64,000 nucleotides of DNA from Microvirga sp. SRT01 (GCA_018139225.1 JAGSNX010000004.1:310001-374000), one strand, 5' to 3'. Positions 33,691-42,297 are shown, counted from the stretch's first letter. Program-made: numbers and translations. Notes: generated from the sequence alone by a model not told the origin.

Positions 33691-36000
33691 ATGCCGTCGT
33701 TTTCACCACCACTCCAGAGGTTGACCGGAGGCGTGCGGCGGTCTTTGTCCGCGAAGCTGACAATCTTCTACGCGGCATTGTTTGCTGTTGCGACAGCTCT
33801 GATTCTTGTTGGCGCGAGGACCGGCATTAATCGCTACGCCGAGCGCATGATCAAGAGCGAGATGATCGTCAGTGCAAAGGTTTTCGATCGTGTTGCAGCC
33901 ATGCGCTACGCTCAGTTCGGCGATGCCAGCAAGGTTCTCGCGGCAGATTTTGGTTTTCGCACCGCCGCCGCGACAGGGGACGGACCCACCATCGCGTCCG
34001 CTCTTGCATCCCTCAGGGGCCGACTGGACCTTGATCAGGCTTTCTTCATCGGGATCGATGGCGCAATAATCGGCTTCCGGGGTGCAATACCCAGCCAAGA
34101 TGCCAATGAACTGCAGTCAGCGCTGGAAGACGGACAGACCCGCGGCGTTTTGCGGATCGGCGGCAAGAGGTTCAATGCCGCCGCCGCGGCTGTTCGAGCG
34201 CCGACGACGATAGGCTGGGTTGTGTTCGGCAACACCCTTGATGCTGCCGAAATGGCAAGATTGGCGAAACTTTCCTCGATTGATCTCGCTCCGCAGATAG
34301 TGCCCGCCTCTAACCTCACCGCTAAACAGCGGAGTGGTGGTGCGGTCGAGCAAGACATTGGTGGCACGAGGATCCTTGTTCAGGCTTCGCCGATTGCATC
34401 ATTTCGAGCCGACGAACCGCAGATGCTCGTCCTCCAGCACAGCATCACCCGTGCACTTGCTGAGTACGGTCCGATGCTCTGGCTGTTGCTAGCCTGCGGC
34501 GTCGTTGGCGTGCTGGCAGCCGGCGTCGGAAGCTGGCTCCTGGCGCGACGGATCACACGCCCGATCTCGTTGCTGAGCGGCGCTGCCCTGCGTGTTGCCA
34601 AGGGCGAATATGTTCACGTGAAGGTGACGACAACGGACGAACTCGGCACGCTCGCCGCCAGCTTCAACCGGATGGTTGACGACATCGGTGAGCGAGAGCG
34701 TCAGATTACCCATATGGCGCTGCATGACAGCCTTACTGGTCTCGCTAACCGGGTCCTGCTGCGCCAGCACCTCGCCGACACGCTGGCCCGGCCCGTAGCA
34801 GGCCGCCAACAGGCGCTATTTTGCTTGGATCTGGACCAGTTCAAAAATGTGAACGACACACTCGGGCATCCCACCGGCGATGCGCTGCTGTGTGAGATTG
34901 CGCAGCGTCTGCGTGACTTCGCTGAGGATGGGTTCGTAGCCCGACTTGGAGGCGATGAGTTTGCGCTCATCCTCGATGACTACCAGCGGCCGCTTGATCG
35001 CATCGCTCACGAACTCATCCGTGTCGTGGCTGAGCCATGCATCGTAAATGGTCACCGCATCGTGCCGGGCACCAGTCTGGGCATCGCGATCTTTGGCGCT
35101 GATGGCGTCGACTCGGTGACGCTTGCCAAGAACGCTGATCTGGCACTCTACCGTGCAAAGCATGATGGACACGGCAGCTTCCGTTTCTTCGAAGCGGCCA
35201 TGGACGCGGAAGCCCGCAAGCGGCGGCAGATGGAGCTTGATTTGCGCGAGGCGATTAGCGGTGGTCAGCTATCGCTGATGTTCCAGCCGCTGTTCAATCT
35301 TGCTGAGTCTCGCGTCTCGGCCTTTGAGGCCTTGTTGCGCTGGAATCATCCAGAACGCGGACTTGTCTCGCCTGTGGACTTCATCCCGCTGGCTGAAGAT
35401 ACCGGGCTCATAGTGCCGATCGGCGAATGGGTGGTTCGCGAAGCATGTCGAGTAGCGCGCTCGTGGCCCGACCATGTCCGCATTGCAGTGAACGTCTCCC
35501 CTGTTCAGTTCCGCAATCCGGGCCTAGCCGCGGTTATCCTGCAGGCACTCACCGAAAGCGGTCTGCCGCCTCACCGCCTGGAGCTCGAGATCACCGAGAG
35601 CCTGTTCATCGACAACCCCGCCACGACACTCGCGTCGCTGCACAGTCTGCGTCGGCTCGGCGTTCGCGTAGCACTCGACGATTTCGGTACCGGCTACTCC
35701 TCGCTCAGCTATTTGCGGGCGTTCCCGTTTGACAAGATCAAGATCGACCGCAGCTTCATCATTGATCTGATGAGCAGCGATGGTGCGACCGCAATCATTA
35801 AATCGATCACGATGCTGGCCGATGCGCTCGGCATGGAAACAACTGCAGAGGGCGTCGAGGACGTCGGGCAGCTGGACATTTTGCGTGAGCAGGGCTGCAA
35901 TCAAATCCAGGGCTTCTACTTCAGCAAGCCTGTTGTCGAAGCAGAGGTGCAGCGGTTGCTGAGCGCAGGAAGCCGCGAGGAGATGCGCATCGCTAGCTAG
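33691..36000 (+). CDS. Membrane GGDEF-EAL protein (c-di-GMP synthesis and/or breakdown) with periplasmic sensor
   Basis: A 769-residue protein: TM at about 25-45, a periplasmic sensor of some 210 residues, TM at about 260-285, HAMP at about 286-340, then GGDEF (about 345-505) and EAL (about 515-760). GGDEF is intact (ARLGGDEFAL), but the product-inhibition RxxD site five residues before it is missing. The EAL set is complete by eye: FEALLRWNHP, INVSPVQF, ELEITES, DDFGTGYSSL, KIDRSFI, TTAEGVED, QGFYFSKP. Both activities are thus possible, with the EAL side strongly supported. The sensor faces the periplasm, where the cotranslated cupredoxin and probably the truncated haemoglobin are located. 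Confidence 0.95.
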   Translation: MPSFSPPLQRLTGGVRRSLSAKLTIFYAALFAVATALILVGARTGINRYAERMIKSEMIVSAKVFDRVAAMRYAQFGDASKVLAADFGFRTAAATGDGPTIASALASLRGRLDLDQAFFIGIDGAIIGFRGAIPSQDANELQSALEDGQTRGVLRIGGKRFNAAAAAVRAPTTIGWVVFGNTLDAAEMARLAKLSSIDLAPQIVPASNLTAKQRSGGAVEQDIGGTRILVQASPIASFRADEPQMLVLQHSITRALAEYGPMLWLLLACGVVGVLAAGVGSWLLARRITRPISLLSGAALRVAKGEYVHVKVTTTDELGTLAASFNRMVDDIGERERQITHMALHDSLTGLANRVLLRQHLADTLARPVAGRQQALFCLDLDQFKNVNDTLGHPTGDALLCEIAQRLRDFAEDGFVARLGGDEFALILDDYQRPLDRIAHELIRVVAEPCIVNGHRIVPGTSLGIAIFGADGVDSVTLAKNADLALYRAKHDGHGSFRFFEAAMDAEARKRRQMELDLREAISGGQLSLMFQPLFNLAESRVSAFEALLRWNHPERGLVSPVDFIPLAEDTGLIVPIGEWVVREACRVARSWPDHVRIAVNVSPVQFRNPGLAAVILQALTESGLPPHRLELEITESLFIDNPATTLASLHSLRRLGVRVALDDFGTGYSSLSYLRAFPFDKIKIDRSFIIDLMSSDGATAIIKSITMLADALGMETTAEGVEDVGQLDILREQGCNQIQGFYFSKPVVEAEVQRLLSAGSREEMRIAS

Positions 36001-36285
36001 AAGTTCTGGCTCAATAGCCGCCAAGCTCAGAAACAGCTGCCGCTCAGCTTACAAGACCCAATTCCGGACATTGATGCCCCTTGCCTGGCTCCCAACTTCT
36101 GCCATTCGTTCATGTCGCGTCGCCAAGGTTGCAATCCGGTCGAGAACCATGAGCTGTGGAGCGGCCGCGCGCCGTGCTTGTCACGACGCGGCGTCACAAC
36201 ATTTCAGGGGTTGGCCGCGAGGTCGAGCTCATCAGCGCCGAGATGCGCCGCCACAGGACGACTGATCGATCCTCCTCGCTCGCGG
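36001..36285. other. Intergenic stretch with a recurring short motif
   Basis: No gene supported. It contains CTGCCATTCGTTCATGT at 36099-36115, one of four similar motifs in the window. It lies between the convergent GGDEF/EAL and Crp/Fnr genes. Confidence 0.4.
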
Positions 36286-37032
36286 TCAGCTCCCGACATA
36301 GCGGCTGCAAGGCAGCCAGCTGAGGTTCTTGCGGAGCGGCCTTGACGTGTAGCTCGCCACTGCTTCCAAGCCTGAACGATCAACGATCGTCAGGCTCTTC
36401 TTCCGACGTTCTATTAGCCCTCTGTCCGTCAGAACGATCATCGTCCGATTCAGATGAACCTGCGATATGCCGATAACATCAGCCAATTGGGCCTGGGTCA
36501 GCTCCAGCTGGAATGTATCGCCGGCGGAGGTTCCTGTGGGCAGGAGCCGATCGGCGAGGTCGAGCAGCAGCGCGGCCACCTGCGCGAGCGCCGACGATCG
36601 CCCCATCAATGCGAGCTGATCCATCAGGGCGACGCGCTCACGCTGTACGCTCAGGAGGAAGTATCCCGCCAATCTTGGGTGGGTATCAAGCAACGCGCCG
36701 AACCGCTCCAGCGGAACAGCACTGATGGCTCCGGCCGTTAGCGCCGTCAGTGTTTCAACGGCATGATCGCTGCACATGCTTGGCGATCCCAGCACGTCGC
36801 CCGGCAGATGCACCTTGACGATCTGTCGCCCACCACCCGGCAGCTCCATCGATGCTGCAACCCACCCCTCGACCAGGATGTAGATCATATCGGCGACGTC
36901 ACCCTGACGACGGATGGTGTGATGGCGCTGGATACGAGTAGGTCTATCGCCGAGAGCCTTTACAGCCTCAAGCTCCGCCAGCGTCAGGCGACCGAACTCC
37001 TCGAAGCGATGGAGCGTGGTGGGTTCCGTCAA
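36286..37032 (-). CDS. Crp/Fnr family transcriptional regulator (first of three)
   Basis: About 248 residues: an N-terminal cyclic-nucleotide-binding-type fold (RIQRHHTIRRQGDVADMIYI; GGGRQIVKVHLPGDVLGSPS) and a C-terminal winged helix (LELTQAQLADVIGISQVHLN, RTMIVLTDRGLIERR). No Fnr-type N-terminal cysteine cluster is present. The frame is open to 37287, but that part is Val/Pro-rich and not Crp-like. I take the TTG at 37032 with GGAGAG eight bases upstream; the true start is uncertain. The motifs match alphaproteobacterial FixK/nutrient-type regulators of unknown signal. Confidence 0.82.
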   Translation of the reverse strand: MTEPTTLHRFEEFGRLTLAELEAVKALGDRPTRIQRHHTIRRQGDVADMIYILVEGWVAASMELPGGGRQIVKVHLPGDVLGSPSMCSDHAVETLTALTAGAISAVPLERFGALLDTHPRLAGYFLLSVQRERVALMDQLALMGRSSALAQVAALLLDLADRLLPTGTSAGDTFQLELTQAQLADVIGISQVHLNRTMIVLTDRGLIERRKKSLTIVDRSGLEAVASYTSRPLRKNLSWLPCSRYVGS

Positions 37033-37427
37033 GACTGTCTCTCCTGACGGCCACAGATAGCTCCGTTCCAAATCGCGTATCAAGCAAAGCGCACGAGACA
37101 AGGCTGCAGACGTCCCTCCGCGAGGCAGCTGCTCAGTCCGACAATCGAGCCATTCGGCTAACAGCGTGCCAGACACAACGAACACGACGACGAGCTGCAC
37201 CACAGGCGGAACAGCCTGTGGAACAACGGGAACGGCCCCGCCTCGATAATCGCCGCCAGCGCAATTTGGATGGGGGCTCGGCGACAAATCGTCTGGCCCT
37301 TTTTGTTACGTCAGCAACAAGCGGAGAGGGCGGGTTGTAACGACAATCTCTGTGACAACGGCCGTTTCGGACACGCCCACTCACCGAGGTCAATGCAGGC
37401 ATATGAGACGCTGATAGGGTCCGACAC
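37033..37427. other. Divergent intergenic region between a Crp/Fnr gene and a small DUF6894-like gene
   Basis: No separate gene supported. The minus frame reading into the Crp/Fnr gene continues up to 37287 with a Val-rich hydrophobic translation (PVVQLVVVFVVSGTLLAEWL), which could be a hidden membrane leader but is more likely chance. Confidence 0.4.
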
Positions 37428-37658
37428 ATGGCCCTGTTCAACATCAGCGTCGATGACGGATGCGCATTTGCCTCCAGTGCAAACGACAGTTTCATCGACA
37501 TCGACTGTGCGCTAAGAACGGCGGTTAGGGCAGCGATGATGATCGCGTTCGAGGAGCTCAACCAAAGCATTGACAAGTCGTTCACGTGCGAGGTTCAGGA
37601 TACCGATACACGTGAGAGCAAACGGTCCATCGTCCGTCTTATCGTCACGGCGGAATGA
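37428..37658 (+). CDS. Small DUF6894-like protein
   Basis: The 76-residue protein (MALFNISVDDGCAFASSAND at the start) has the size and order of the small DUF6894 proteins: an N-terminal beta part with acidic residues, a central helix (ALRTAVRAAMMIAFEELNQS) and a final beta strand (SIVRLIVTAE). The family often sits next to stress and Crp/Fnr regulators in sphingomonads. The function is unknown. Confidence 0.6.
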   Translation: MALFNISVDDGCAFASSANDSFIDIDCALRTAVRAAMMIAFEELNQSIDKSFTCEVQDTDTRESKRSIVRLIVTAE

Positions 37659-37877
37659 TCAATCTTGAATAAGGTCGGAGCCGGGTAATTCAGGCTGTCG
37701 CCTCATAGCCCTGGTTGTCGGCTCATCCGCAGAGGCAGGTCACCCCTCTGTCAGATCATGGCAACGTCACGGCGGATCATTCCGGAAATTGGATCGTTCC
37801 TTTGGCAATCCTGGCAGACGTTCAGCGCCTGGGACCGAGGCGTCATCCTCTCGCACGAGCGCTGCCAGAGGATCATC

Positions 37878-38126
37878 ATGCCACGCTTCTTTTTCCACAC
37901 GCAGACCGACTCTCGGATGACTGACTTCGACGGCTATGAACTGGCGACTGCGTCCGAGGCTCGTCAGCAGGCGATACAAACCTGCGGCCAGATGATGATC
38001 GATGCTGCAGATGCGTTCTGGGGATCGCGCCCCTGGAGCATCACGGTGACGAACGCCGAGGGGTTGATCCTTTGGGAGATCATCATGGACGGAAGCGCAA
38101 CGCCGGCCTCGAGAGATCTGACCTAA
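37878..38126 (+). CDS. DUF6894 family small protein
   Basis: The 82-residue protein starts MPRFFFHTQTDSRMTDFDGY, typical of DUF6894, then has a helix (SEARQQAIQTCGQMMIDAAD) and the strand pair SITVTNAEGLILWEIIMDG. The frame is open from 37758, but the ATG at 37878 gives the family's normal start. It lies 112 bp upstream of the second Crp/Fnr gene. Confidence 0.75.
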   Translation: MPRFFFHTQTDSRMTDFDGYELATASEARQQAIQTCGQMMIDAADAFWGSRPWSITVTNAEGLILWEIIMDGSATPASRDLT

Positions 38127-38192
38127 CCCCATCGTTCAAAGCTTTAGCATCGGCGATGCAGCGCGGCACTCCTCCGGTATGGCAGTAGATTT

Positions 38193-38215
38193 GACGTAAG
38201 TTAGCGCCTTACGTC
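38193..38215. promoter_or_regulatory. Perfect palindromic operator candidate upstream of the second Crp/Fnr gene
   Basis: GACGTAAG (38193-38200), N7, CTTACGTC (38208-38215), centred 34 bp before the start codon at 38238, where a repressor or autoregulator site would be expected. It differs from the standard TTGAT-N4-ATCAA Fnr box. Confidence 0.6.
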
Positions 38216-38237
38216 TCGTTCCGCAGTTATACCGGCT

Positions 38238-39002
38238 ATGATGGATGAAAGCGCTTCGGCAAATCCCCTGACGGCCAAGCTCCGGACCATCGCCGATCTG
38301 TCGCCTAGAGATAGTGCCACATTGGATCGGCTCGTCCAGGATGTCCGTGACATCCCCAGCGGCGGCACCATCATCGATGAAGGCGACAGGCCGACCCGGA
38401 TCCACCTGGTGCTGGCGGGGTGGGTAGCGCGCATGAAGTACCTGTCAGGAGGAAGCCGGCAGATCACCGGACTGCTTCTGCCGGGCGACTTCTGCAATCT
38501 TCATGCGACGATCCTGGATGAGATGGATCATAGCATGACCGCGCTTGTGGACGCCAAGGTGGCTTTTGTGGCGCAGGATCTCCTCGACGATGTGCTGTTC
38601 AGCTCGCGCGCTGTTACCCGCGCCTTCTGGTGGTCGACGCTCCTCGACGAAGCCATTGTCCGGGCCTGGCTGGTCAGCGTCGGTCGGCGTTCTGGTCTGG
38701 CCAGAGTTGCTCACCTCTTTTGCGAGCTGCAAGTCCGATCGACGCGTGTCGGTCTGGCAACTGGCGACACGATGGTCGTTCCCCTGACGCAGGAGCAGCT
38801 TGGCGATGCTACTGGCCTCACCAGCGTCCACGTCAACCGCATGCTTCGCACCCTGCGCGATGCTGAGGTCATAGACGTTTACAGGGGGCGCATACGCATC
38901 ATCGACAGTTCTGAGCTACGACGGATCGCGGGGTTTGATCCGACATACCTGCACGGACCGGAAACCGGTGCTGGCAAAAGCCAGCACCGCCCGCGAGGGT
39001 AA
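38238..39002 (+). CDS. Crp/Fnr family transcriptional regulator (second of three)
   Basis: A 254-residue regulator with an effector-binding-like domain at about 30-130 (GGTIIDEGDRPTRIHLVLAG; GGSRQITGLLLPGDFCNLHA), a dimer helix and a winged helix (VPLTQEQLGDATGLTSVHVN, RMLRTLRDAEVIDVYRG). No iron-sulfur cysteine cluster at the N-terminus. A perfect palindrome lies just upstream (38193-38215), so autoregulation is plausible. It is convergent with the third Crp/Fnr gene, which is similar in domain arrangement, suggesting an old duplication. Confidence 0.9.
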   Translation: MMDESASANPLTAKLRTIADLSPRDSATLDRLVQDVRDIPSGGTIIDEGDRPTRIHLVLAGWVARMKYLSGGSRQITGLLLPGDFCNLHATILDEMDHSMTALVDAKVAFVAQDLLDDVLFSSRAVTRAFWWSTLLDEAIVRAWLVSVGRRSGLARVAHLFCELQVRSTRVGLATGDTMVVPLTQEQLGDATGLTSVHVNRMLRTLRDAEVIDVYRGRIRIIDSSELRRIAGFDPTYLHGPETGAGKSQHRPRG

Positions 39003-39051
39003 GCCATGCCCAGCCCCTGGCATCGGGCTAAAACGCCAGAACCACACAGTA

Positions 39052-39798
39052 TCATGCGGTGACGCGCTGCTTCTTCTGGTTGAGGTGCAGGTAGGACGGA
39101 TTGAAGTCCGCCGCTGATGCCATAGCTTTCCACTCAACGATGACGATCGAGTTTTTAGTCCTCGTGATCAGGCCCTCCGCTTCCAGCTCCTTCAGCATGC
39201 GGTTGACGTGAACCGGGGTCAGCGCGACCGCATCGCCGATCTGCTCTTGAGTAAGCGGCAGGGCGATCGCCGTCTGGTCGGGAACGTGGCTTTTGATCGC
39301 AAGACGGACCGCGAACTCGCAGAGGAAGTGCGCAAGGCGGGCACGTCCTATCCTACGGCCGACATTGAGCAGCCATTCGCGTTCGATCGACGCCTCAATG
39401 ACGTTGTCGATCGTGATCGCCTTCAGGACATTGGGGTGTTTGTCGGCAACGCTCTGCAGGTCGCCTCGAGCTACCTCGATCAACGTGATGGTGGTCAGCG
39501 CCTGGATGTTGTGATCGGCCTCGTCGAGGTAAAGTTGCTGGAGATCGAGCGAATCACCTGGAAGATGCAAGCCCACGATTTGACGAGCACCCTCGCTGGT
39601 CAGCTTCGATCGCATCGCGACGCCTGCGATCAGTAACGAGCTGGCAGTTGGGCGCTGCCGTTCTCGGATGAAGTAGCTCCCCGGTCGCATCTCTCGTGTA
39701 GAAAAACGCATCTTCAGGAGCGCTTCCGTGTCGGCGGGTGTTAGCTCCACACGGCTTGCAAGCTTCTCGACGAAGGGTCGAAGAGGATTGTAATCCAT
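39052..39798 (-). CDS. Crp/Fnr family transcriptional regulator (third of three)
   Basis: The 248-residue protein resembles the second regulator: NPLRPFVEKLASRVELTPAD, GARQIVGLHLPGDSLDLQQL, then the winged helix LPLTQEQIGDAVALTPVHVN and RMLKELEAEGLITR. ATG at 39798 is preferred over the TTG one codon upstream. The ribosome site GGAG lies inside the 3' arm of a perfect hairpin just upstream (39803-39819), so translation may be controlled by its folding. Confidence 0.9.
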   Translation of the reverse strand: MDYNPLRPFVEKLASRVELTPADTEALLKMRFSTREMRPGSYFIRERQRPTASSLLIAGVAMRSKLTSEGARQIVGLHLPGDSLDLQQLYLDEADHNIQALTTITLIEVARGDLQSVADKHPNVLKAITIDNVIEASIEREWLLNVGRRIGRARLAHFLCEFAVRLAIKSHVPDQTAIALPLTQEQIGDAVALTPVHVNRMLKELEAEGLITRTKNSIVIVEWKAMASAADFNPSYLHLNQKKQRVTA

Positions 39799-39802
39799 CA
39801 AA

Positions 39803-39819
39803 GGCGCTCCGAAAGCGCC
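39803..39819 (-). promoter_or_regulatory. Hairpin covering the ribosome site of the third Crp/Fnr gene
   Basis: In the mRNA: GGCGCT, loop UUCGG, AGCGCC, ending four bases before the start codon. The GGAG ribosome site spans the end of the loop and the start of the 3' arm. Confidence 0.5.
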
Positions 39820-40188
39820 AGGAGGCGTACCCAGCTGTCCTTCCTAAGCTAGTCGCCTAGCCACGACCTGACCTCCCGTCAGTGACATGCCTTGCACTGC
39901 CATGCGCAAACTATGTTGGCGATCCAATTCAAACATCATAATGTTTGTTCATAGGTCGATCGCGGAGATAACGCCCAGCATTCGGTCCCGATGTGCAATG
40001 CTGCGAAGTTAGCTTGAAAGCGCTACCGAAGACTGCCGCACCAGACACGCCTCGGTTCAGAAATTTGATTTGGCCCATATCCGAACATTCGGAGGCGTTT
40101 ACCTCCGCCTCGAAAGCGGACCTTCGTTCATATTCGAGGCTGCTCCCAGGACTCGCGCCTCCGAGATCTAAGCGAGCTGGCCTCACGT
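39820..40188. other. Intergenic stretch between Crp/Fnr and acyltransferase genes
   Basis: No gene supported. It contains the motif GCGGACCTTCGTTCATAT (40116-40133), the most divergent of the four related short motifs of the window, and a GC-rich end. It must hold the promoter of the third Crp/Fnr gene. Confidence 0.45.
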
Positions 40189-40749
40189 TCAAGCCACGGC
40201 TCTGATGAACCGTGCGGGTACACCGCCCCAGAGCTCACCAGCTGGCACGTCCCTGGTCACGACCGACCCAGCTGCGACGACGGCACCATCGCCGATGGTC
40301 GTCCCCTTCAGTATCGTCACGCGCGAACCGAGCCATACGTGGTCGCCGATGTTGATTGGGCCAGCGCTCGTGCTCGTCCCGCTCAGCTGGTGTCGGTCGT
40401 CGTCGATCAGCATCAGCTCAGGCCCGATCGCCACGCCGTGGCCAATGCGGACGTTGAGGAAGCACGAGATTGAAGCATCGCCGTTGATGTAGCCACTCCC
40501 GAGGCTCAACGTTGCGTTCTCTGCGATCGTCACCGTCGCACCCGAGTAGATGCTGAAGGCACCATCGACCCGAAGCGTACCGCCTCGGCGAATGACAAGA
40601 TACGATTCCCGGTGAAAGCGGCCAGCCCATTGGACGCCGAAACTCAAACTACCGTCACCACAGACGGCACCATAAAGGCGTACCCGCGACCGTCGGTGAA
40701 TAGTAATGCGACCGCGCCGGACCAAGCCGAAACGGCTTAACCAGGTCAC
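40189..40749 (-). CDS. Hexapeptide-repeat acyltransferase (left-handed beta-helix)
   Basis: About 186 residues built of [LIV]-G-x4 turns (LGSGYINGDASISCFLNVRI; INIGDHVWLGSRVTILKGTT; IGDGAVVAAGSVVTRDVPAG), ending WGGVPARFIRAVA, the maltose/galactoside/CysE-type acetyltransferase ending. It probably acetylates a sugar or glycan. GTG at 40749 overlaps the stop of the upstream membrane gene (GTGA) and has AAGGA upstream. The frame is open to an ATG at 40806, which would overlap that gene by 61 bp. It is third in the PadR operon. Confidence 0.83.
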   Translation of the reverse strand: MTWLSRFGLVRRGRITIHRRSRVRLYGAVCGDGSLSFGVQWAGRFHRESYLVIRRGGTLRVDGAFSIYSGATVTIAENATLSLGSGYINGDASISCFLNVRIGHGVAIGPELMLIDDDRHQLSGTSTSAGPINIGDHVWLGSRVTILKGTTIGDGAVVAAGSVVTRDVPAGELWGGVPARFIRAVA

Positions 40750-41384
40750 CTTCCTTGTTCGTTTACGATCGCCCTCCAGGAACGCTCCCTCGCTTCGATC
40801 GTCCATTTCGCTGCGGCAAGCACCATCAAGACGATGATCGAAGCGGTCGCTTGTAAGACCGCGGCACCGTCATCGAGGAAGAGCACGCTAGTGTAGATCG
40901 CCAGCGTGGCTGTTGCCGCAACGATCAAGGCGGCCATGCCCCAGGCGCGTGACCAATCCCGATCAAGCAGTAACCAGGACAGACGCAGATGCGCCGCACC
41001 CAGGACGAGCCAGATGATCAGAAGCGAAGGAACCGCTGCCAATTGGGCCCGAGCAAGATACGGGTTCCGCGCGTGCGAATGATCGAGCAGGCTATGGATG
41101 CCGGCGGTGCTCGGCAGGCCCGCAGCACTGAGGATGTGCAGGGCCGCCATCGGCACGAGGACGCCGAGCGTCAGGACATGATTGATGAGCGCAAACTGGC
41201 CATGGTGGTGCCTTGGCAACTCGCGGAACGCGGCCAACAGGCAACCCGCAGCGAACGACAGCCCCCTACCCTCTGCCGCGGCGGCCCCGAACTCCACTTG
41301 CATGGCCAGCCCCCACTCACGATGCGAGGATCCCAGCCATCGCTCAACGACGACCATCATCAGGCGTGGCAAGATATCCGTCAC
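40746..41384 (-). CDS. Integral membrane protein of a PadR operon
   Basis: The 212-residue protein starts (GTG) VTDILPRLMMVVVERWLG, with an amphipathic region HREWGLAMQVEF. Four to five membrane segments follow (for example FALINHVLTLGVLVPMAALH, AVPSLLIIWLVLGAAHL, WGMAALIVAATATLAIYTSV). Such REWG-type membrane proteins often follow PadR genes; their function is unknown. The start overlaps the PadR stop, and the stop overlaps the acyltransferase start, both as GTGA. Confidence 0.75.
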   Translation of the reverse strand: MTDILPRLMMVVVERWLGSSHREWGLAMQVEFGAAAAEGRGLSFAAGCLLAAFRELPRHHHGQFALINHVLTLGVLVPMAALHILSAAGLPSTAGIHSLLDHSHARNPYLARAQLAAVPSLLIIWLVLGAAHLRLSWLLLDRDWSRAWGMAALIVAATATLAIYTSVLFLDDGAAVLQATASIIVLMVLAAAKWTIEARERSWRAIVNEQGR

Positions 41385-41686
41385 GCGAGTGCCTCCTGAA
41401 GTGGCGCTTGAGCCGCACCAGCCTCGGCAACATTTCGGGCCAGAGCGACGCCAGCTGCCGTCAATTGGTAGGCGTGTCGGGCGGGGCGTCCAAGCTGGAC
41501 CGGTTCGCGCCACTCGGCTTCTACCAAGCCCTGCTCCGCCATGCGCATCAACAGTGGATACAGGGTACCTGACTGCAGCCCCGTCCGCTTCATCAACTCA
41601 TAGCCGTGATGACCGTGCTGAGACGGAGCGGCCAGCGCATCCAAAAGCATGAGAAACTGCTTCGATGGTCGGCGGGAGCGCGGCAT
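41381..41686 (-). CDS. PadR family transcriptional regulator
   Basis: The 101-residue product is a compact PadR winged helix (HGYELMKRTGLQSGTLYPLL, MRMAEQGLVEAEW, PARHAYQLTAAG), with the short dimer helix of the PadR-s2 type. ATG at 41686 (MPRSRRPSKQFLML) is preferred; the frame is open to 41728. It is the first gene of a coupled operon with a membrane protein and an acyltransferase and should repress it in response to an envelope-active compound (inference). Confidence 0.88.
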   Translation of the reverse strand: MPRSRRPSKQFLMLLDALAAPSQHGHHGYELMKRTGLQSGTLYPLLMRMAEQGLVEAEWREPVQLGRPARHAYQLTAAGVALARNVAEAGAAQAPLQEALA

Positions 41687-41904
41687 CAGTCGCACGCTAC
41701 CTATGTAGCCGGTGCAATCAACCTCCAAGTCAATGCTTACGCAACTCCGCGGCGAAGTTCCTTGACCGATAACTCTACATATGCCGTTATAGCATCAGGA
41801 GAATGGCTGGATGGGCAGGGCCGACGATGCCACGGCAGCTGGAGCCGGCGTGCAGCATCCATAGCCGTACCCGCCCTGCGTCTGGCGAGCAGGAGAACTT
41901 GGCT

Positions 41905-42297
41905 ATGTGGCGTTGGATCACCATCGGAATTATTTCTGTAGGCGCTCTGCTGACCGCCGTTCTGATCATCAGCGCTCGAAAGCCGGCTGCTCGGCTGGGC
42001 GAAAACGGAACGTTCATCAGCGACTGCTGCGGCACGATCACGCTCGCCAATGGCAAGATGCTGCTCAATGAGCAGCGAAGCATCGGATATAAAGTGATGA
42101 GAGACGCGAATGGCCCATACATTCTGCCGCGTGTCTACATCGGCGCCGTGCCGGACTTTGGCTTCGATGTGGACGGTACCCGCTCCATATTGAAGCTAAG
42201 GCTCGACAGGCTTCCCGCGCCGACCAGGATTGTCCTCCATGAGGGGCTGACGCCCTATGCGTTCAAACGTCAGGATCCAGCCGTTACGCCACAGTGA
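41905..42297 (+). CDS. Membrane-anchored hypothetical protein
   Basis: 130 residues: one N-terminal membrane segment (WITIGIISVGALLTAVLIIS, residues 3-22), then a mainly beta domain with a CC pair (FISDCCGTITLANG). ATG at 41905 has CAGGAGA ten bases upstream; the frame is open from 41803 without protein-like composition. It is a single gene, with no recognised domain. Confidence 0.65.
   Translation: MWRWITIGIISVGALLTAVLIISARKPAARLGENGTFISDCCGTITLANGKMLLNEQRSIGYKVMRDANGPYILPRVYIGAVPDFGFDVDGTRSILKLRLDRLPAPTRIVLHEGLTPYAFKRQDPAVTPQ

Noticed and set aside
39929..40192. An 87-codon minus-strand frame between Crp/Fnr and acyltransferase genes
   Set aside because: No ribosome site, no recognisable pattern, and it covers a dispersed short motif typical of spacers.
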